Part shown: in pieces, positions 15,250 through 23,032 of the stretch
Layout: every line of letters starts with the position of its first letter
Numbering within the stretch: position 1 is the stretch's first letter
The notes under the pieces: model-generated
Seen by the model: the letters and a program-made list of their open reading frames with translations, nothing else
What the model was told of the DNA's origin: nothing
Databases searched by the model: none
Translations under genes and position numbers: made by a program
Assembly: GCA_017474845.1 (NCBI GenBank)
Contig: JAFVGS010000033.1
Location: 114,105-178,104 of the forward strand
Reading direction: 5' to 3'
DNA: 64,000 bases
DNA from: Prevotella sp.
Lineage (GTDB): Bacteria > Bacteroidota > Bacteroidia > Bacteroidales > Bacteroidaceae

Positions 15250-16050
15250 ATGGAAGAAAGCATCATTACCAGCGTCCAGAACGCCCGCATCAAACATGTT
15301 GTGGCCCTGCAGCAGAAGTCATCGCTCCGCCGAGAGGAAGGTCTCTTCGTCGTAGAGGGACAACGCGAGATTGAGCATTGTATTGAAGGCGGGTATGAGG
15401 TCATGGAATTGTTTACTGTTGATAGTTTACTGCTTACAGATAATTACACAGGAGGGAAGAAACCCGTTATAGTTTCACCGCAAGTGTATGAGAAGATGGC
15501 ATATCGTGGTTCAACAGAAGGAATGATTGCTGTGGTCAAGATGAAAGGCCATAACATATCATCTGTAAACTGTAAACTATCAACTGTAAACAATCCATTA
15601 ATCGTCGTCCTCGAGAGTGTGGAGAAGCCCGGCAACCTGGGAGCCATCCTGCGGAGTGCCGATGCCGCCAATGTGGATGCCGTGATCGTCTGCGACCCAC
15701 TGACAGACCTCTATAACCCCAACTTGATCAGAGCCAGTATCGGGGCTGTTTTCACGATGCCGACAGCTGTCTGTACCTCGCAGGAGTGCATCGCCTTCCT
15801 CAAGGAAAGGGGTATCCGCATTCTGACGGCCCAGTTGCAGGACTCGTATGAATATTACGACTACGACATGCGCCCAGCCACGGCCATCGTGATGGGCACG
15901 GAATCCACAGGACTCACCCGACAGTGGCGCGAGGCTGCCGATGCCCATATCCGCATCCCGATGCTCGGGCGTCTCGACTCCCTTAACGTCAGTGTCAGTG
16001 CCGCCATCCTCATGTTCGAGGCCGTCCGACAAAGAAAGGTGAAAAAGTGA
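15250..16050 (+). CDS. TrmH/SpoU family RNA 2'-O-methyltransferase
   Basis: 266 residues from ATG 15250. SPOUT motifs are present: EKPGNLGAILRSADAANVDA (motif 1), GTESTGLTRQW (motif 2) and IPMLGRLDSLNVSVSAAI (motif 3, knotted SAM site). An N-terminal substrate-binding domain precedes them, as in RlmB and TsnR relatives. The target rRNA or tRNA site cannot be told. Two stretches, LFTVDSLLLTD and SSVNCKLSTVNN, are encoded by two inverted repeat arms 119 bp apart and look foreign to the family. They lie in or near the linker between the domains. The C-terminal RKVKK and stop lie in a GGTGAAAAAGTGAAAAGG repeat. Confidence 0.88.
   Translation: MEESIITSVQNARIKHVVALQQKSSLRREEGLFVVEGQREIEHCIEGGYEVMELFTVDSLLLTDNYTGGKKPVIVSPQVYEKMAYRGSTEGMIAVVKMKGHNISSVNCKLSTVNNPLIVVLESVEKPGNLGAILRSADAANVDAVIVCDPLTDLYNPNLIRASIGAVFTMPTAVCTSQECIAFLKERGIRILTAQLQDSYEYYDYDMRPATAIVMGTESTGLTRQWREAADAHIRIPMLGRLDSLNVSVSAAILMFEAVRQRKVKK
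15409..15593. repeat. Family D inverted arms inside methylase gene
   Basis: Two 33-bp arms (15409-15441 and 15561-15593) are inverted copies with three mismatches, built of GTTTAC/GATAGTTTAC units. They are 119 bp apart and both in frame. Confidence 0.8.
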
Positions 16051-16055
16051 AAAGG
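16034..16055. repeat. GGTGAAAAAGTGAAAAGG repeat at methylase 3' end
   Basis: The unit carries the methylase stop codon (TGA at 16048-16050) and a purine-rich stretch upstream of mtnN. It is the same family as at the fkp start. Confidence 0.55.
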
Positions 16056-16070
16056 TAAATTAAGGAAAAT

Positions 16071-16700
16071 ATGAAGATAGGAATGATTGTAGCAATGGAC
16101 AAGGAACTGAAGCAGCTCCGTCCATTATTTTCTGAAGACAAAGTGATTCTGCAAAAGAGCGGCATTGCCACCGTCAACGCTGCCATACAGACCGTGGAGA
16201 TGATCCGCCAGTACAAGCCAGACTGCATCATCTCCAGCGGATGTGCCGGTGGTAATGGTGATGACATCAACCTGCAAGATGTGGTGGTAAGTTCTGAACT
16301 CACCTACCATGACGTGTATTGCGGCAAGGCCATCGACGACACAACGGTGTTTGGACAGGTGCAGGGACTGCCCGTCCGCTATCAGGCCGACCCGTATCTG
16401 TTGGAGAAAGCCAAGCTGACAGGTGCGAAGCCCGGACTGATCGTCACCGGCGACTGGTTTGTGGATTCGAAGGAGAAGATGCGCGAGATTGTAGGACACT
16501 TCCCGGATGCGAAGGCTGTGGATATGGAGTCATGTGCCATCGCACAGGTATGTTATATATATAAGGTACCGTTCATCTCCTTCCGACTTATCAGCGACAT
16601 CCCACTTCGAGACACCGACGCCTCACAATACCATAATTTCTGGGACACGGTCGCCGAGAAATCCTTCCAGGTCACCAAGACTTTCATCGAGAGCCTCTAA
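16071..16700 (+). CDS. mtnN: 5'-methylthioadenosine/S-adenosylhomocysteine nucleosidase
   Basis: A 209-residue cytoplasmic enzyme that cleaves adenine from methylthioadenosine and S-adenosylhomocysteine. Family marks are MKIGMIVAMDKELKQL at the start, the SSGCAGG glycine loop, AVDMESCAIAQ (ribose-binding Met-Glu) and RLISDIPLRDTDASQ with the catalytic Asp. It lies 20 bp after the methylase gene and is convergent with luxS, which uses its product S-ribosylhomocysteine. The methylase produces the S-adenosylhomocysteine that this pathway clears, so the three genes fit functionally. Confidence 0.93.
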   Translation: MKIGMIVAMDKELKQLRPLFSEDKVILQKSGIATVNAAIQTVEMIRQYKPDCIISSGCAGGNGDDINLQDVVVSSELTYHDVYCGKAIDDTTVFGQVQGLPVRYQADPYLLEKAKLTGAKPGLIVTGDWFVDSKEKMREIVGHFPDAKAVDMESCAIAQVCYIYKVPFISFRLISDIPLRDTDASQYHNFWDTVAEKSFQVTKTFIESL

Positions 16701-16703
16701 GCC

Positions 16704-17198
16704 CTACGCGTCGAAGAACTGACTTCCATCGCTGAGTGTCACCTGTAGTTTCGTGTACTCGGAATGGAAGTCATTCCTCAGACGGTCCAGATAACGACGG
16801 CACTCCCAATGGCACATCGGCAGGTCGTGCAAGAGGTAGTTGCCACACGTCTCAGGCGTCGTAGCAGGCACCTCGTTCTGGGTGAGGATCCATTCTAAGC
16901 ACTCGATGGTCAGCTGGCGCATGTCCTCCACCGAATACGTGCCCGTCATGACGATGTACATACCCGTCAGACACCCCATCGGACCCACATACACCACATC
17001 GTCCTTAACCCGCGAGTTACGGAACCACGTGGCCATCAGGTGTTCTATACTGTGGATGGCTGCCGGTGCCACGGCAGGCTCCTTGTTGGGTTCAGTGATA
17101 CGCAGGTCGAACGTAGTGAAGCCCTTATCCTCACGCGACACATAGATACCCGGCTTCAGATGGGTATGGTCAATGGTAAAACTCTGAATAACTTCCAT
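16704..17198 (-). CDS. luxS: S-ribosylhomocysteine lyase LuxS
   Basis: A 164-residue enzyme that splits S-ribosylhomocysteine to homocysteine and the AI-2 precursor DPD. The metal site is visible as HSIEHL (two His) and LLHDLPMCHWECRRYL with the distal Cys. GPMGCLTGMYIVM matches the LuxS loop with the catalytic Cys. Its stop is 3 bp from the stop of convergent mtnN, with no terminator between. A role in homocysteine recycling is certain from family knowledge; use of AI-2 as a signal here is not shown. Confidence 0.95.
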   Translation of the reverse strand: MEVIQSFTIDHTHLKPGIYVSREDKGFTTFDLRITEPNKEPAVAPAAIHSIEHLMATWFRNSRVKDDVVYVGPMGCLTGMYIVMTGTYSVEDMRQLTIECLEWILTQNEVPATTPETCGNYLLHDLPMCHWECRRYLDRLRNDFHSEYTKLQVTLSDGSQFFDA

Positions 17199-17224
17199 AT
17201 CTTCTTATCTGTTTATATTGCTGA

Positions 17225-18334
17225 CTAATGGGAGTTCAAATAGTCGGCAGGCGTCATACCCGTCTTTTCTTTGAATTTCTTCTGGAAATATGTACGGTCG
17301 CTGAAACCACAGTGTTCCGCAACGCTTTCGTTGCTCCAGTCCGGATGGGACTTGATGACCCGCTTCGCCTCCTCGATACGCAGAGACGTCATCCACTCAC
17401 TGTACTTACAGTTCTGCCGTCTGAGCCAACCCGACAACTGATATTGCGGGATACCGATCTCCGAGGCCACACTGGGCATATTCATGCCGCTCTTCAGGTA
17501 GCCGCCACATTCAATCCACCTTTCCACGGCATGTACGATCCGCTGGTCGATCTCTGAGTCGTCGGGCTGCTTGTCTGTCATCTCCGCTGCCACCTCTTCC
17601 TCTTTCCTCGCATTCTGATCGGCCTCCATCACATGCTTGGCAGCCGAACTGACCACGTAGAGACCGAAGCTGTCGACGAAATAGAAGAAGCCACAGAGGG
17701 TAAACAAGCCGTAGAGCGCCAGAGGTAAGCTATTGGAGAAGATCACAATAGGGGCGAAGAGTGCCATCAATGCCAGAAGGATGATGCTCGTCCTCATCCA
17801 TCTCAGCATACCGTAGGCATCACGGTCGAAATAGCCGTCCAGGGCACGGTGCAGCTGTTGCATCTCATACATGTGACGTATGAAATAATACAATTGCAGA
17901 CCCGCAAAGAACAAGGTTGACCCAATCTGTGGCCACGATACCTGCATCTCTTTCGCCATCAGCGGATGACCGTCTGTCGACAAACCGATATACAATAATG
18001 CCAATGCGGGAATCCACGCGAAGAGGCCAATCCATCGGTCGATCCATGTCACACGCCATTCCCGCAACAGATACAAGATCGCCAACGACATCATCGCCGA
18101 ACAGGGAATGAAACATGCCACGTTCAGCGCTACAGCCTGGGCGACATGTCCTGTCGTGCGCAGTCCCAGCACTATCTGCGCCAGAAACTGCAGGCCGAGC
18201 AGAGCCGTACAACCTACCATCAGCCACCGTACATGGTTCAACGTCTCCCTACCCACCGACCTGACGGACAGCGACATCAATTTCACGGTGAGAAGCACCA
18301 TGAGCAGGAACCCTGTAAACTGCATTTGTGACAT
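17225..18334 (-). CDS. Membrane-anchored AraC family regulator
   Basis: From ATG 18334 the protein has 369 residues. The N-terminal ~190 residues hold about six or seven hydrophobic helices (MQFTGFLLMVLLTVKLMSL first). A hydrophilic linker follows, then a C-terminal AraC helix-turn-helix pair: MPSVASEIGIPQYQLSGWL and ESVAEHCGFSDRTYFQKKFK, ending GMTPADYLNSH. A longer reading from 18427 is possible, but the promoter at 18343-18350 lies inside it, so 18334 (or 18325) is preferred. Such membrane sensors occur in Bacteroidota; the ligand is unknown. Four TTTCACAC/GTGTGAAA sites upstream suggest self-control and control of the divergent promoter. Confidence 0.85.
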   Translation of the reverse strand: MSQMQFTGFLLMVLLTVKLMSLSVRSVGRETLNHVRWLMVGCTALLGLQFLAQIVLGLRTTGHVAQAVALNVACFIPCSAMMSLAILYLLREWRVTWIDRWIGLFAWIPALALLYIGLSTDGHPLMAKEMQVSWPQIGSTLFFAGLQLYYFIRHMYEMQQLHRALDGYFDRDAYGMLRWMRTSIILLALMALFAPIVIFSNSLPLALYGLFTLCGFFYFVDSFGLYVVSSAAKHVMEADQNARKEEEVAAEMTDKQPDDSEIDQRIVHAVERWIECGGYLKSGMNMPSVASEIGIPQYQLSGWLRRQNCKYSEWMTSLRIEEAKRVIKSHPDWSNESVAEHCGFSDRTYFQKKFKEKTGMTPADYLNSH

Positions 18335-18342
18335 AACCGGTG

Positions 18343-18372
18343 CAAAGATACAAGAAAAATCTGACATAACAA
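18343..18372 (-). promoter_or_regulatory. Promoter of membrane AraC gene (TTG-N19-TATCTTTG)
   Basis: On the minus strand TTG (18372-18370), 19 bp, then TATCTTTG (18350-18343). This is a consensus match placed 9 bp before ATG 18334, so the transcript is almost leaderless. Confidence 0.8.
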
Positions 18373-18380
18373 GCGAAAAT

Positions 18381-18449
18381 GTGTGAAATTTACCATAATT
18401 TTCACACCCTATTGGTGTACATTTCACACCATTATTGAATATTTCACAC
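18381..18449. promoter_or_regulatory. Operator-like array of TTTCACAC sites
   Basis: TTTCACAC occurs at 18400-18407, 18422-18429 and 18442-18449 (spacing 22 and 20 bp, about two helical turns). One inverted GTGTGAAA lies at 18381-18388. The array lies between the promoter of the AraC gene and the divergent TATCTTTG box at 18470. The last site covers the -33 position of that box. AraC proteins bind such direct repeats; the link to the adjacent regulator is inference. Confidence 0.65.
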
Positions 18450-18469
18450 TTTCATTCAGTTAATATTAG

Positions 18470-18477
18470 TATCTTTG
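18470..18477 (+). promoter_or_regulatory. TATCTTTG box with no annotated gene downstream
   Basis: A good -7 box without a -33 TTG; a TTTCACAC site occupies that position, as expected for an activated promoter. Any transcript would run through 18480-18621 and end at the hairpin there. Confidence 0.5.
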
Positions 18478-18479
18478 CA

Positions 18480-18621
18480 ATCAGAAATCATAACCACATC
18501 ATAACCGAGATATTAAAAAAAATTTAACCGAGCCATTAAAACAGTGTATTAGTTTCAATCGTAAAAAAGATTGTTTTATGAACGAGCAATGGCGTGTTAG
18601 TGACTAACACGCCATAGTTCA
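18480..18621 (+). ncRNA. Possible small RNA or leader transcript
   Basis: The stretch between the box at 18470 and the strong hairpin at 18578-18621 holds no normal gene. It contains a weak CAATC/GATTG hairpin at 18557-18573 and a nine-codon frame MNEQWRVSD (18578-18607) that overlaps the hairpin. Alternatively the hairpin only serves typA on the other strand. Evidence is limited to promoter plus hairpin. Confidence 0.3.
18578..18621. terminator. Hairpin, likely bidirectional terminator after typA
   Basis: A perfect 12-bp stem (18589-18600 and 18604-18615) with extra TGAAC/GTTCA pairing outside, followed by ATTTT on the plus strand. A second palindrome, GCATCGGCTGCCGATGC, lies at 18636-18652 right after the typA stop. 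Confidence 0.65.
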
Positions 18622-18662
18622 TTTTGGATAATTACGCATCGGCTGCCGATGCGAACATCACT

Positions 18663-20471
18663 CTATCCTCGCTGGATATTATATTTCTTGCGCTGGTCGT
18701 GGTCGAGGATGGTTTTGCGCATACGCATCGACTTCGGGGTGACCTCGACGAGTTCGTCCTGTTTGATGTATTCGAGACACTCCTCGAGCGACATGACCGT
18801 CTTGGGGATGATACGGGCCTTCTCGTCGGTACCTGAGGCACGGACATTCGTGAGCTGCTTGGCCTTGCAGACATTGACCACGAGGTCATTGTCGTGGACA
18901 TGTTCGCCCACCACCTGTCCGGCATAGACATCCTCACCCGGATCAATGAAGAACTTACCACGATCCTGCAGTTTGTCGATGGCATAGGCAAAGGCGTTGC
19001 CTGTATCCAAGGAGATCATCGAACCATTGACACGACGTTCTATCTCACCCTTGTAAGGCTGATACTCCTTGAAACGGTGGGCCATGATGGCCTCGCCCTG
19101 ACTGGCCGTTAGCACGTTAGTACGTAACCCGATGATACCACGCGAAGGGATGTCGAACTCGATGTTGACGCGTTCGCCCTGAGACTCCATCGACGTCATC
19201 TCACCCTTACGACGGGTGACCATGTCGATCATCTTCGAAGAGAACTCCTCGGGCACGTTGATGGTCAGTTCCTCTATGGGTTCACACTTCTTACCGTCAA
19301 TCTCCTTATAGATGACCTGAGGCTGTCCCACCTGCAGCTCATAGCCCTCACGACGCATGGTCTCGACAAGCACAGAGAGGTGGAGTACACCACGGCCTGA
19401 GACAATCCACTTATCGGTGGAATCCTCGAAAGGCTCAACACGCAAGGCGAGGTTCTTCTCGAGTTCCTTCTCCAAGCGGTCGTTGATATGGCGCGAGGTG
19501 ACGAACTTGCCTTCCTTGCCGAAGAAGGGCGAGTCGTTGATGGTAAAGAGCATCGACATGGTGGGCTCATCGATGGCAATGGGAGCCAGGGGTTCAGGGT
19601 TCTCCAGGTCACAGATGGTATCGCCAATCTCAAATTTCTCCAGTCCGATGACAGCACAGATATCGCCACAGTCCACAGAGTCAGTGCGCACGTGTCCCAT
19701 GCCCTCGAAGGTATGGAGTTCCTTGATCTTCGTCTTCTCAAGACGACCGTCACGATGGGCAATGGTCACCTGCATGCCGTCCTTCAGGGTGCCACGATGC
19801 ACACGTCCCACGGCAATACGGCCCTGATAGCTCGAATAGTCGAGCGAGGTGATGAGCATCTGCGGGGTACCCTCAATCTGCTTGGGGGCAGGAATCACCT
19901 CGATGATTTTATCCAACAGATAGGTGATGTTGTCGGTGGGCTTGCGGAAGTCCTCACCCATCCAACCGTTCTTGGCAGAGCCATAGACAACGGGAAAGTC
20001 GAGCTGGTCCTCAGTGGCGTTGAGGGAGAACATGAGGTCGAACACCATCTCATAGACCTCCTCAGGACGACAGTTGGGCTTGTCGACCTTGTTCACCACG
20101 ACAATGGGCTTGAGACCTATCTGAAGGGCCTTCTGGAGTACGAAGCGCGTCTGGGGCATTGGCCCCTCGAAGGCATCGACGAGCAACAGACAGCCGTCGG
20201 CCATGTTGAGCACGCGCTCCACCTCACCACCGAAGTCGGAGTGTCCCGGGGTGTCGATGATATTGATCTTGACGCCCTTCCAGTTGATACTGACATTCTT
20301 TGAAAGAATGGTGATGCCCCGCTCACGCTCCAGGTCGTTAGCATCCAACACCTGATTGCTGAGGTTCTGTCCCTCACGGAAGAGATTGCCTGCGAGCATC
20401 ATCTTGTCCACGAGTGTCGTCTTACCGTGGTCTACATGCGCAATAATTGCGATATTCCTGATATCCTGCAT
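18663..20471 (-). CDS. typA: Ribosome-associated translational GTPase TypA/BipA
   Basis: A 602-residue GTPase of the EF-G family that acts in ribosome assembly and stress adaptation. G1 is AHVDHGKTT near the N-terminus, G2 region RERGIT, G3 [14 protein letters not shown] and G4 [10 protein letters not shown]-terminal BipA domain follows. The start is placed at ATG 20471 (or 20477, two codons earlier), because the upstream in-frame ATG at 20498 overlaps the TAATTTTG box at 20496-20503. It stands alone on its strand, divergent from rpsO. Confidence 0.95.
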   Translation of the reverse strand: MQDIRNIAIIAHVDHGKTTLVDKMMLAGNLFREGQNLSNQVLDANDLERERGITILSKNVSINWKGVKINIIDTPGHSDFGGEVERVLNMADGCLLLVDAFEGPMPQTRFVLQKALQIGLKPIVVVNKVDKPNCRPEEVYEMVFDLMFSLNATEDQLDFPVVYGSAKNGWMGEDFRKPTDNITYLLDKIIEVIPAPKQIEGTPQMLITSLDYSSYQGRIAVGRVHRGTLKDGMQVTIAHRDGRLEKTKIKELHTFEGMGHVRTDSVDCGDICAVIGLEKFEIGDTICDLENPEPLAPIAIDEPTMSMLFTINDSPFFGKEGKFVTSRHINDRLEKELEKNLALRVEPFEDSTDKWIVSGRGVLHLSVLVETMRREGYELQVGQPQVIYKEIDGKKCEPIEELTINVPEEFSSKMIDMVTRRKGEMTSMESQGERVNIEFDIPSRGIIGLRTNVLTASQGEAIMAHRFKEYQPYKGEIERRVNGSMISLDTGNAFAYAIDKLQDRGKFFIDPGEDVYAGQVVGEHVHDNDLVVNVCKAKQLTNVRASGTDEKARIIPKTVMSLEECLEYIKQDELVEVTPKSMRMRKTILDHDQRKKYNIQRG

Positions 20472-20495
20472 AGTCATTTCCTTTATTTGCGGGTG

Positions 20496-20503
20496 CAAAA
20501 TTA
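20496..20503 (-). promoter_or_regulatory. TAATTTTG -7 box of typA
   Basis: CAAAATTA on the plus strand is the -7 box on the minus strand, about 25 bp upstream of the chosen start. Confidence 0.6.
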
Positions 20504-20513
20504 CACATTTTTA

Positions 20514-20589
20514 GGCACGAATTACACGAATTACACGAATATTTTGCAAAAAGCGGTCATTTTTTCGTGCAATTCGTGTAATTCGTGCC
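20514..20589. repeat. Inverted ATTCGTGTAATTCGTGCC repeat between typA and rpsO
   Basis: Two 26-bp arms (20514-20539 and 20564-20589) are inverted copies with one mismatch, each containing two or three TTCGTG(T)AA units. They lie between the divergent typA and rpsO promoters. Confidence 0.8.
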
Positions 20590-20597
20590 ATAAATAT

Positions 20598-20628
20598 TTG
20601 GTTGAACAGGGAAAATGTAGTACCTTTG
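20598..20628 (+). promoter_or_regulatory. Promoter of rpsO (TTTG...TACCTTTG)
   Basis: TACCTTTG at 20621-20628 with TTTG/TTG candidates at 20597-20604. The start codon is 113 bp further on, so the mRNA has a long leader. Confidence 0.7.
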
Positions 20629-20631
20629 CAG

Positions 20632-20741
20632 CCGCATTTCGGAAAATCCGAAGCATCCGACGACGTAAACCGGCTGGTGATTAGGCCAGAATCGCGTCTG
20701 AAGGATGTATTTGCAAACAACATTTAATCACATTAAAAATT
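20632..20741 (+). promoter_or_regulatory. Structured rpsO leader
   Basis: The leader of about 105 nt holds a perfect TTCGGA-AAA-TCCGAA hairpin (20637-20651) and a GACG...CGTC stem enclosing CTGG...CCAG (about 20661-20699). S15 represses its own mRNA in several bacteria through varied leader structures, so autoregulation is plausible but not shown. Confidence 0.45.
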
Positions 20742-21011
20742 ATGTATTTAGACAAAGCCAAGAAGCAGGAGATCTTCGGTCAGTATGGCAAGAGCACTAC
20801 CGACACTGGTTCTGCAGAGGCACAGATTGCCCTCTTCAGCTATCGCATCTCTCACCTGACAGAGCACCTGAAGAAGAACCACAAGGACCACAACACCGCC
20901 CGTTCGCTGACGATGCTCGTCGGTAAGCGCCGCAAGTTGCTGAAGTATCTCTACAATAACGATATCAATCGTTATCGTGCGATTATCAAGGCCCTCGGCC
21001 TCCGCAAGTAA
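20742..21011 (+). CDS. rpsO: 30S ribosomal protein S15
   Basis: 89 residues, the standard length. MYLDKAKKQEIFGQYGKSTTDTGSAEAQIALFSYRISHLT and the ending NRYRAIIKALGLRK are characteristic in parts shown: the QIALFSYRI-type motif and the conserved HxxDHxxxRxLxxLVGKRRKLL helix. It binds 16S rRNA early in 30S assembly. A monocistronic gene with its own promoter and a rho-independent terminator. Confidence 0.98.
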   Translation: MYLDKAKKQEIFGQYGKSTTDTGSAEAQIALFSYRISHLTEHLKKNHKDHNTARSLTMLVGKRRKLLKYLYNNDINRYRAIIKALGLRK

Positions 21012-21020
21012 GCAAACTTT

Positions 21021-21046
21021 AAAGCCTCGCAATGCGAGGCTTTTTT
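21021..21046 (+). terminator. rpsO terminator
   Basis: AAAGCCTCGC, a short loop, GCGAGGCTTT and a T run. Confidence 0.9.
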
Positions 21047-21053
21047 ATGAACG

Positions 21054-21077
21054 ATTCCCCGCCTGACAGCGGGGAAT
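21054..21077 (-). terminator. Hairpin after GH28 gene
   Basis: ATTCCCCGC/GCGGGGAAT stem with a six-base loop directly after the GH28 stop. The T run on the minus strand is weak, but further T residues follow. Confidence 0.55.
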
Positions 21078-21080
21078 TCA

Positions 21081-22580
21081 TTATTCGAGCGTAATCTTCA
21101 CGTTTTCTTGAGAAACGTTTTCCGTGACGTTGGAGAACACGGCATCCTCATGGGCACGGATGGTGATGTTCTTCAGGCGGATATTGTCGATGGGCATCTC
21201 AGGGAGACCATTGAACTCCATCGCACGGCCAGCGCCATTGCAGACGACATTCTCAATAAAGATATTACGGAAGACGGGTGTGGTCTCGTCGACAGGTGCC
21301 GGAGTGGTATTATCGGGTACGACACCTGCAGCCTTCACCTCTGAGACTGACTTGCCTCCATAGTACATATTGAACGTGATGGCATCGGTAATGATATCCA
21401 TCATCGAGATGTTTCGGATGTAAATGTTCTCGACGATGCCGCCACGACCACGCTTCGACTTGAAGCGCAAGCCCACGTCAGTACCAAGGAACTGACAGTT
21501 GGAAACCATGAAGTTACGCACGCCACCACTCATCTCGGAACCCACAACGAAGCCACCATGACCGGCAAAGACGGTACAACCGTCGACAACCACATTCTCA
21601 CAGGGCTTACCACGCCTACGGCCATCGGCATCCTTACCGCTCTTGATGCAGATGCCATCGTCACCCGCATCGAAACGGGAATTGACGATAAGGGCGTTCT
21701 TGCACGACTCGAGGTCGAGGGCATCGCCATTCTGGGCGAAGGAGGGGTTGCGCGCGAGTACATTATCTATAATAATATTCTCACACATCAGCGGATGGAT
21801 GTTCCAGGCGGGGGAGTTCTGGAAGATGACACCCTGCAGCAGGACGTTCTTACAACTGACCAAACTGATCATCACGGGACGGAGAAAACGGTGGATGGCA
21901 TTCCACTCCTCATCGGTCTTGGCTGCGGGTACGTTGAGTTCGGCACCCTTCTCACCACGGGCGTAGCTCTCAGAGGGCACCCAATAGTCATCACGCAACT
22001 GGATGCCACCCGGACGCCTGATGACATCCTTCCACATGCCTTCCGACACCTTCGGACGCTTGACGGGACGCCAGTACTGACCATTACCATCGATGACGCC
22101 CTCACCCGTAATGGAGATGTTTGTGGCCCCCACGGCAGAGAGGGGCGACTGACAACGACGGGTATCGAGTCCCTCGAACGAGGTCTTGATGATGGGATAA
22201 AGACGCTCGTCGGCAGCAAACCGGATGACAGCGCCCATCTCGAGATGGAGGTCGATGTTGCTCTTGAGCACGATGGGGCCCGTAAGCCACACTCCAGCAG
22301 GAACGATCAGATGTCCCCCACCCTTCGCTGTCAGGCCATCGACAGCCTTGACAAAGGCATCGGTACAGAGGCTGATGCCTGTAGGATCGGCACCGAAGTC
22401 TTTCAGGCATACCTTGGTGTCGGGGATGACAGGCGCCTTCACTTCGGGCATCTCAAAGGGCAGGTTCTCCGTATACTTCTTATAGGGGTTCTGGGCGGTC
22501 ATACATAAGCACACACACAGACAAATGGACAGGATGATCGTCTTTTCAGACAGAAGCACATAAGTACATAATCTTTTCAT
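21081..22580 (-). CDS. Glycoside hydrolase family 28 (polygalacturonase-like), secreted
   Basis: A 499-residue beta-helix enzyme for pectin breakdown. Catalytic Asp residues sit in NGDALDLESC and FDAGDDGICIKSG; the GHGGFVVGSEMSGG His and RFKSKRGRGG Arg/Lys complete the GH28 set. Exo-acting or rhamnogalacturonan activity cannot be excluded. The signal peptide is unusual: its first part (LCTYVLLSEK) is encoded by a dispersed CAGAAGCACATAAGTACATA repeat, then ILSICLCVCLCMTAQ. It stands 33 bp before the end of folK and may be transcribed from the upstream operon. Confidence 0.9.
   Translation of the reverse strand: MKRLCTYVLLSEKTIILSICLCVCLCMTAQNPYKKYTENLPFEMPEVKAPVIPDTKVCLKDFGADPTGISLCTDAFVKAVDGLTAKGGGHLIVPAGVWLTGPIVLKSNIDLHLEMGAVIRFAADERLYPIIKTSFEGLDTRRCQSPLSAVGATNISITGEGVIDGNGQYWRPVKRPKVSEGMWKDVIRRPGGIQLRDDYWVPSESYARGEKGAELNVPAAKTDEEWNAIHRFLRPVMISLVSCKNVLLQGVIFQNSPAWNIHPLMCENIIIDNVLARNPSFAQNGDALDLESCKNALIVNSRFDAGDDGICIKSGKDADGRRRGKPCENVVVDGCTVFAGHGGFVVGSEMSGGVRNFMVSNCQFLGTDVGLRFKSKRGRGGIVENIYIRNISMMDIITDAITFNMYYGGKSVSEVKAAGVVPDNTTPAPVDETTPVFRNIFIENVVCNGAGRAMEFNGLPEMPIDNIRLKNITIRAHEDAVFSNVTENVSQENVKITLE
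22546..22575. repeat. Family H-like repeat in GH28 signal peptide
   Basis: CAGACAGAAGCACATAAGTA and CATAATC match the intergenic AGACAGAAGAACATAAGAAC units (for example 50795-50818), here inside coding DNA. Confidence 0.6.
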
Positions 22581-22613
22581 TTTGATTTGTTTTTAGTTAT
22601 TCTAATTTGTTTT

Positions 22614-23018
22614 TTATTGTTTGATCTCGTTGAGGGGTATCATCACAAAGTCGCGCTCATACATCAGCGGATGGGGAATCTGGAGGTCCGGCGTGTCGAT
22701 GTTCAGATCGTCGTAGAGAAGGATGTCGATGTCGATGGGACGGTCGCGATAGCCCTTGCCCTTATGATGACGTCCGAGTTCACGCTCTATCTGCTGGGTG
22801 ATCTGGAGCACCTGACGGGGCAGGAGCACCGTCTCGCAGTAAACGGCACAATTGAGGAACTTGTTGCCCGACAGGAATCCCCAGGGCTCTGTCTCGATGA
22901 CAGACGACTGGCGGATAACAGGCCCTACCCGCTCGCCTATCAGCTCTATGGCCTTCGCCAGCTTTGCGGCCCTGTCGCCCTGGTTACTCCCCAGACCCAG
23001 ATAGACCTTGTGAATCAT
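22614..23018 (-). CDS. folK: 6-hydroxymethyl-7,8-dihydropterin pyrophosphokinase
   Basis: A 134-residue cytoplasmic enzyme of folate synthesis that transfers pyrophosphate from ATP to the pterin. LGLGSNQGDR at the start and RDRPIDIDILLYDD are the family motifs. It is slightly shorter than E. coli FolK (159). It follows queA by 14 bp in the ftsX-DUF3098-uppP-truB-queA-folK run. Confidence 0.95.
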   Translation of the reverse strand: MIHKVYLGLGSNQGDRAAKLAKAIELIGERVGPVIRQSSVIETEPWGFLSGNKFLNCAVYCETVLLPRQVLQITQQIERELGRHHKGKGYRDRPIDIDILLYDDLNIDTPDLQIPHPLMYERDFVMIPLNEIKQ

Positions 23019-23032
23019 ATCTCCTTCTCTCC

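Noticed and set aside
16704-17198. luxS as evidence of quorum sensing
   Set aside because: No AI-2 receptor or transporter is in the window; the pairing with mtnN points to metabolism.
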